This document shows positions 43,744 through 45,438 of a stretch of 45,438 bases of DNA, in pieces. Origin of the DNA: an uncultured Alistipes sp. (lineage in GTDB: Bacteria; Bacteroidota; Bacteroidia; Bacteroidales; Rikenellaceae); contig CANPHE010000021.1 in the NCBI GenBank assembly GCA_947573795.1, positions 1-45,438 of the forward strand. The letters are read 5' to 3'. Each line of letters opens with the position of its first letter. Position 1 is the first letter of the stretch. The notes below the pieces were generated by a model that made no database searches, was not told the origin of the DNA, and worked only from the letters and a program-made list of their open reading frames with translations. The position numbers and the translations under genes are program-made.

Positions 43744-44407
43744 GCGACTGATCGTCATCTTGGCCGGCAGCCTGTGGTTGCTGCCGGCGGCGGCCCAGGA
43801 GCCGTCGTTCGTCCCGCTCGCCAACATCCGCCTCGGCCAAAACAAGCGCCTCGATTGGCGAGAACACCGGGGTTACGAAGGTTGGGAGCGCGGAATTCCC
43901 ACGCATGTCAAGGCACAATACGCCGGCGGCATGGGCTTTATGTCGGTCGGCTGCGGTTGGGACTACGGAAAGAAATGCCGCTGGGAGACCGACGTGCTGA
44001 TCGGTGTTCTGCCCAAGGCCTGGTCGGACCGGACACACACGACTTTCACGCTCAAACAGAATTACATTCCGTGGAGCATCCGGTGTTGCGAGCGGTTCGC
44101 CATCGAACCCTTCACGACAGGCGTTTATCTCAACTTGATTACGGGCGAGGATTATTGGGTGCGCGAACTCGACAAATATCCCGGCGACAGCTACTACGGC
44201 TTCACCTCGCGCCTGCGGCTGCATCTTTATGCCGGACAGCGTTTTACCTACTACCTGAAAAACGACGGCCTGCTGCGCGATATCACGCTTTATTACGAGC
44301 TGAGCGCCAACGACCTCGACATCATCGCCAAATGCGGCAACAAGTCGCTCGACCTCTCCGAAATCGTCTATTTCTCGGTGGGGATCAAGTTCCAGTTGTT
44401 GCGATAA
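43724..44407 (+). CDS. Outer membrane beta-barrel protein of unknown function
   Basis: The 227-aa protein has a signal peptide (WLLPAAAQE, to about 25). Alternating aromatic strands (FMSVGCGWDYG, TFTLKQNYIPWSI, SYYGFTSRLRLHLYAG) end in a C-terminal YFSVGIKFQLLR typical of outer membrane barrels. ATG 43724 lies inside the previous gene with a strong GAGGAGGGG ribosome site ahead of it. Size and strand number fit an 8- to 10-strand barrel. Neighbours hint at envelope or lipid modification, but no enzyme motif is visible. Confidence 0.75.
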   Translation: MNGWNFKRLIVILAGSLWLLPAAAQEPSFVPLANIRLGQNKRLDWREHRGYEGWERGIPTHVKAQYAGGMGFMSVGCGWDYGKKCRWETDVLIGVLPKAWSDRTHTTFTLKQNYIPWSIRCCERFAIEPFTTGVYLNLITGEDYWVRELDKYPGDSYYGFTSRLRLHLYAGQRFTYYLKNDGLLRDITLYYELSANDLDIIAKCGNKSLDLSEIVYFSVGIKFQLLR

Positions 44408-44668
44408 AAATTGAATTCGAACTATTCGCATACATTTGTCGCCTGTCGAATACGTTCCGTCCCCTCGTCAAGCGGACTATTGCCCCCGCCGCCGTAAAAA
44501 CGGGCAAAACGGCTTCCATCTACGTCAGAATCGTTACAGCGGCACAGATACCGACCGATTCTGTTATTCGGTTCATCAGAAACAATGCCTCTCGTCCCGC
44601 CACTTCGAAGCCATAAGCAACAGGCATGAGATTAGACCATACGATGATTGGGTCGAGCAATTCACAGC
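44408..44668. other. Spacer between outer membrane protein gene and integrase relic
   Basis: A rightward TACATTTGT box lies near 44430-44438, but no credible gene follows. On the minus strand one frame reads LLDPIIVWSNLMPVAYGFEV without a family I know. This is probably mixed debris. Confidence 0.35.
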
Positions 44669-45032
44669 TACCTGCTTCTCGAAATGCGCGATGAAGGAGC
44701 GGAAGTAACCGAGCTGCGTCTCCTGCTCGGAAGCCATACCCAGCAGCAGGCATCTGACCTCTTTTGCCGTTACCCGTTCGCGAACGGCAGACTGCTCGCG
44801 GTAAATGCCCAGTGCCGAAGCTCGCAGCTCGTCCAACCTACGATTGATTTCGACGGCCTCGGCGCTTTAGCCTTTGGCACAGCCCGATGTCCACAGCGAA
44901 CATAGCGCGAGCATCTTGGCGCTGAACACGCTTTCCGATTGGTTGATAGTCAAACGCCCCATGACAGGACAATAACCCTCAACATTCGTTTCTTTTCAGG
45001 TAGAACGCAACCTTTACATCTTCCTGATTCAC
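44669..45032 (-). pseudogene. N-terminal remnant of a second tyrosine integrase
   Basis: From GTG 45032 the frame reads VNQEDVKVAFYLKRNEC. A shift then gives EGYCPVMGRLTINQSESVFS, and after a TAA in place of a Lys codon NRRLDELRASALGIYRE and later HFEKQV. These match the arm-binding N-terminus of Bacteroides-type integrases, different from the one at 56-1075. Homology stops near 44669 and the core and catalytic domains are missing. A TAATTTTG promoter (45051-45058, this strand) survives upstream. Confidence 0.75.
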
Positions 45033-45125
45033 AACTTTATTTATCGCTTACAAAATTAGGTGATATAGAGCTATTTAGAGCCATGAAAAACGCAGCGATA
45101 TACTTTCACCTTCGAAGCCGTCTTT

Positions 45126-45173
45126 TCACGAAACTCCGAATAAAACGACTATCTTTGTCGTGGAGTTTCGTGA
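45126..45173. repeat. Inverted repeat enclosing a TAnnTTTG promoter box
   Basis: TCACGAAACTCC (45126-45137) and GGAGTTTCGTGA (45162-45173) are a perfect 12-bp inverted repeat. The 24 bases between hold TATCTTTG (45150-45157) and an inner ACGAC/GTCGT pairing. It is either a long hairpin or an invertible promoter segment. Confidence 0.7.
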
Positions 45174-45221
45174 GAAAACCGGTGTTCTTCGAAATACAGA
45201 ACTGTTTATCCGATTTTCTTG

Positions 45222-45438
45222 GTACCTTTGGCTCCGCTGAAGATACTCCGGCTCAACAAAACCCAAACAAGTTTGCTTTTGCCCTCGCTTATTCGTACCT
45301 TGGGCTGCGCCGAGAATACTCTCGCTCAGCAATTGCCAAATAAATTTGCCATTGCCCTCGCTTATTCGTATCTTTGACTTCGCCTTAGATACTGCGCCTC
45401 GGAAAAAATGCAAGCGAGCTTGCTTTTTTCTCTCGGCT
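45222..45438. repeat. 73-bp tandem repeat, three copies, cut by the window end
   Basis: Copies start at 45222 (GTACCTTTG), 45295 (GTACCTTGG) and 45368 (GTATCTTTG), exactly 73 bases apart, and share GCCCTCGCTTATTC at the end of copies one and two. Each contains a promoter-like TAnnTTTG core or a one-base variant. The third copy runs off the window. Confidence 0.8.

Overview
The window looks like chromosomal DNA from a gut Bacteroidales bacterium, most likely Alistipes or a close relative. Four things point there: SusC/SusD pairs, fimbrillin-type lipoproteins, RteC and CTn-type integrase remnants, and the Bacteroidota promoter motif TAnnTTTG in front of almost every gene. GC content is high apart from one AT-rich gene at 9951-10862. 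No rRNA, tRNA or CRISPR array was recognised.

Region 1 (1-11.2 kb) is a decayed mobile island. It has a 5'-truncated, frameshifted tyrosine integrase at the left and broken rteC and excisionase-like HTH genes at 8.7-9.9 kb. Between them is a largely intact redox cluster: AraC regulator, acetyltransferase, Tat-exported aldo/keto reductase, ABM-domain lipoprotein, CMD-cupin protein, divergent HxlR regulator, GlcG/HbpS-like protein, two exported flavodoxins and a tatA/tatC fusion relic. An AT-rich gene of unknown function closes it. Its intergenic spaces share one recurrent terminator hairpin. The first 55 bases repeat exactly inside the glpT-like gene at 11.3 kb, which is a junction or an assembly warning.

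Region 2 (11.3-26.5 kb) is a PUL-like operon on the minus strand, read from 25.3 kb leftward: GpsA-like dehydrogenase, SusC, SusD, surface lipoprotein with two discoidin domains, metallophosphatase, GH27 alpha-galactosidase, GlpQ phosphodiesterase and GlpT-type importer. A divergent LacI regulator lies upstream. The set forms a route from an alpha-galactosylated glycerophosphate compound to dihydroxyacetone phosphate. Galactosylated glycerol teichoic acid is my favoured hypothetical substrate.

Region 3 (26.5-34.6 kb) has few genes: a minisatellite, a short promoter-to-terminator unit, a fimbrillin operon with a G9-bearing small gene, MgtC, and rpmI-rplT without infC. Then come about 3.5 kb of mostly non-coding DNA holding two adjacent structured RNA candidates and a structured repeat family with compensatory base changes.

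Region 4 (34.6-45.4 kb) carries pfkA, an AraC regulator divergent from a TolC/HlyD/ABC-2/ABC-2 export operon with no ATPase, then a lipopolysaccharide-kinase-like, metallophosphoesterase and outer membrane protein operon. The window ends in a second decayed integrase and a 73-bp tandem repeat.
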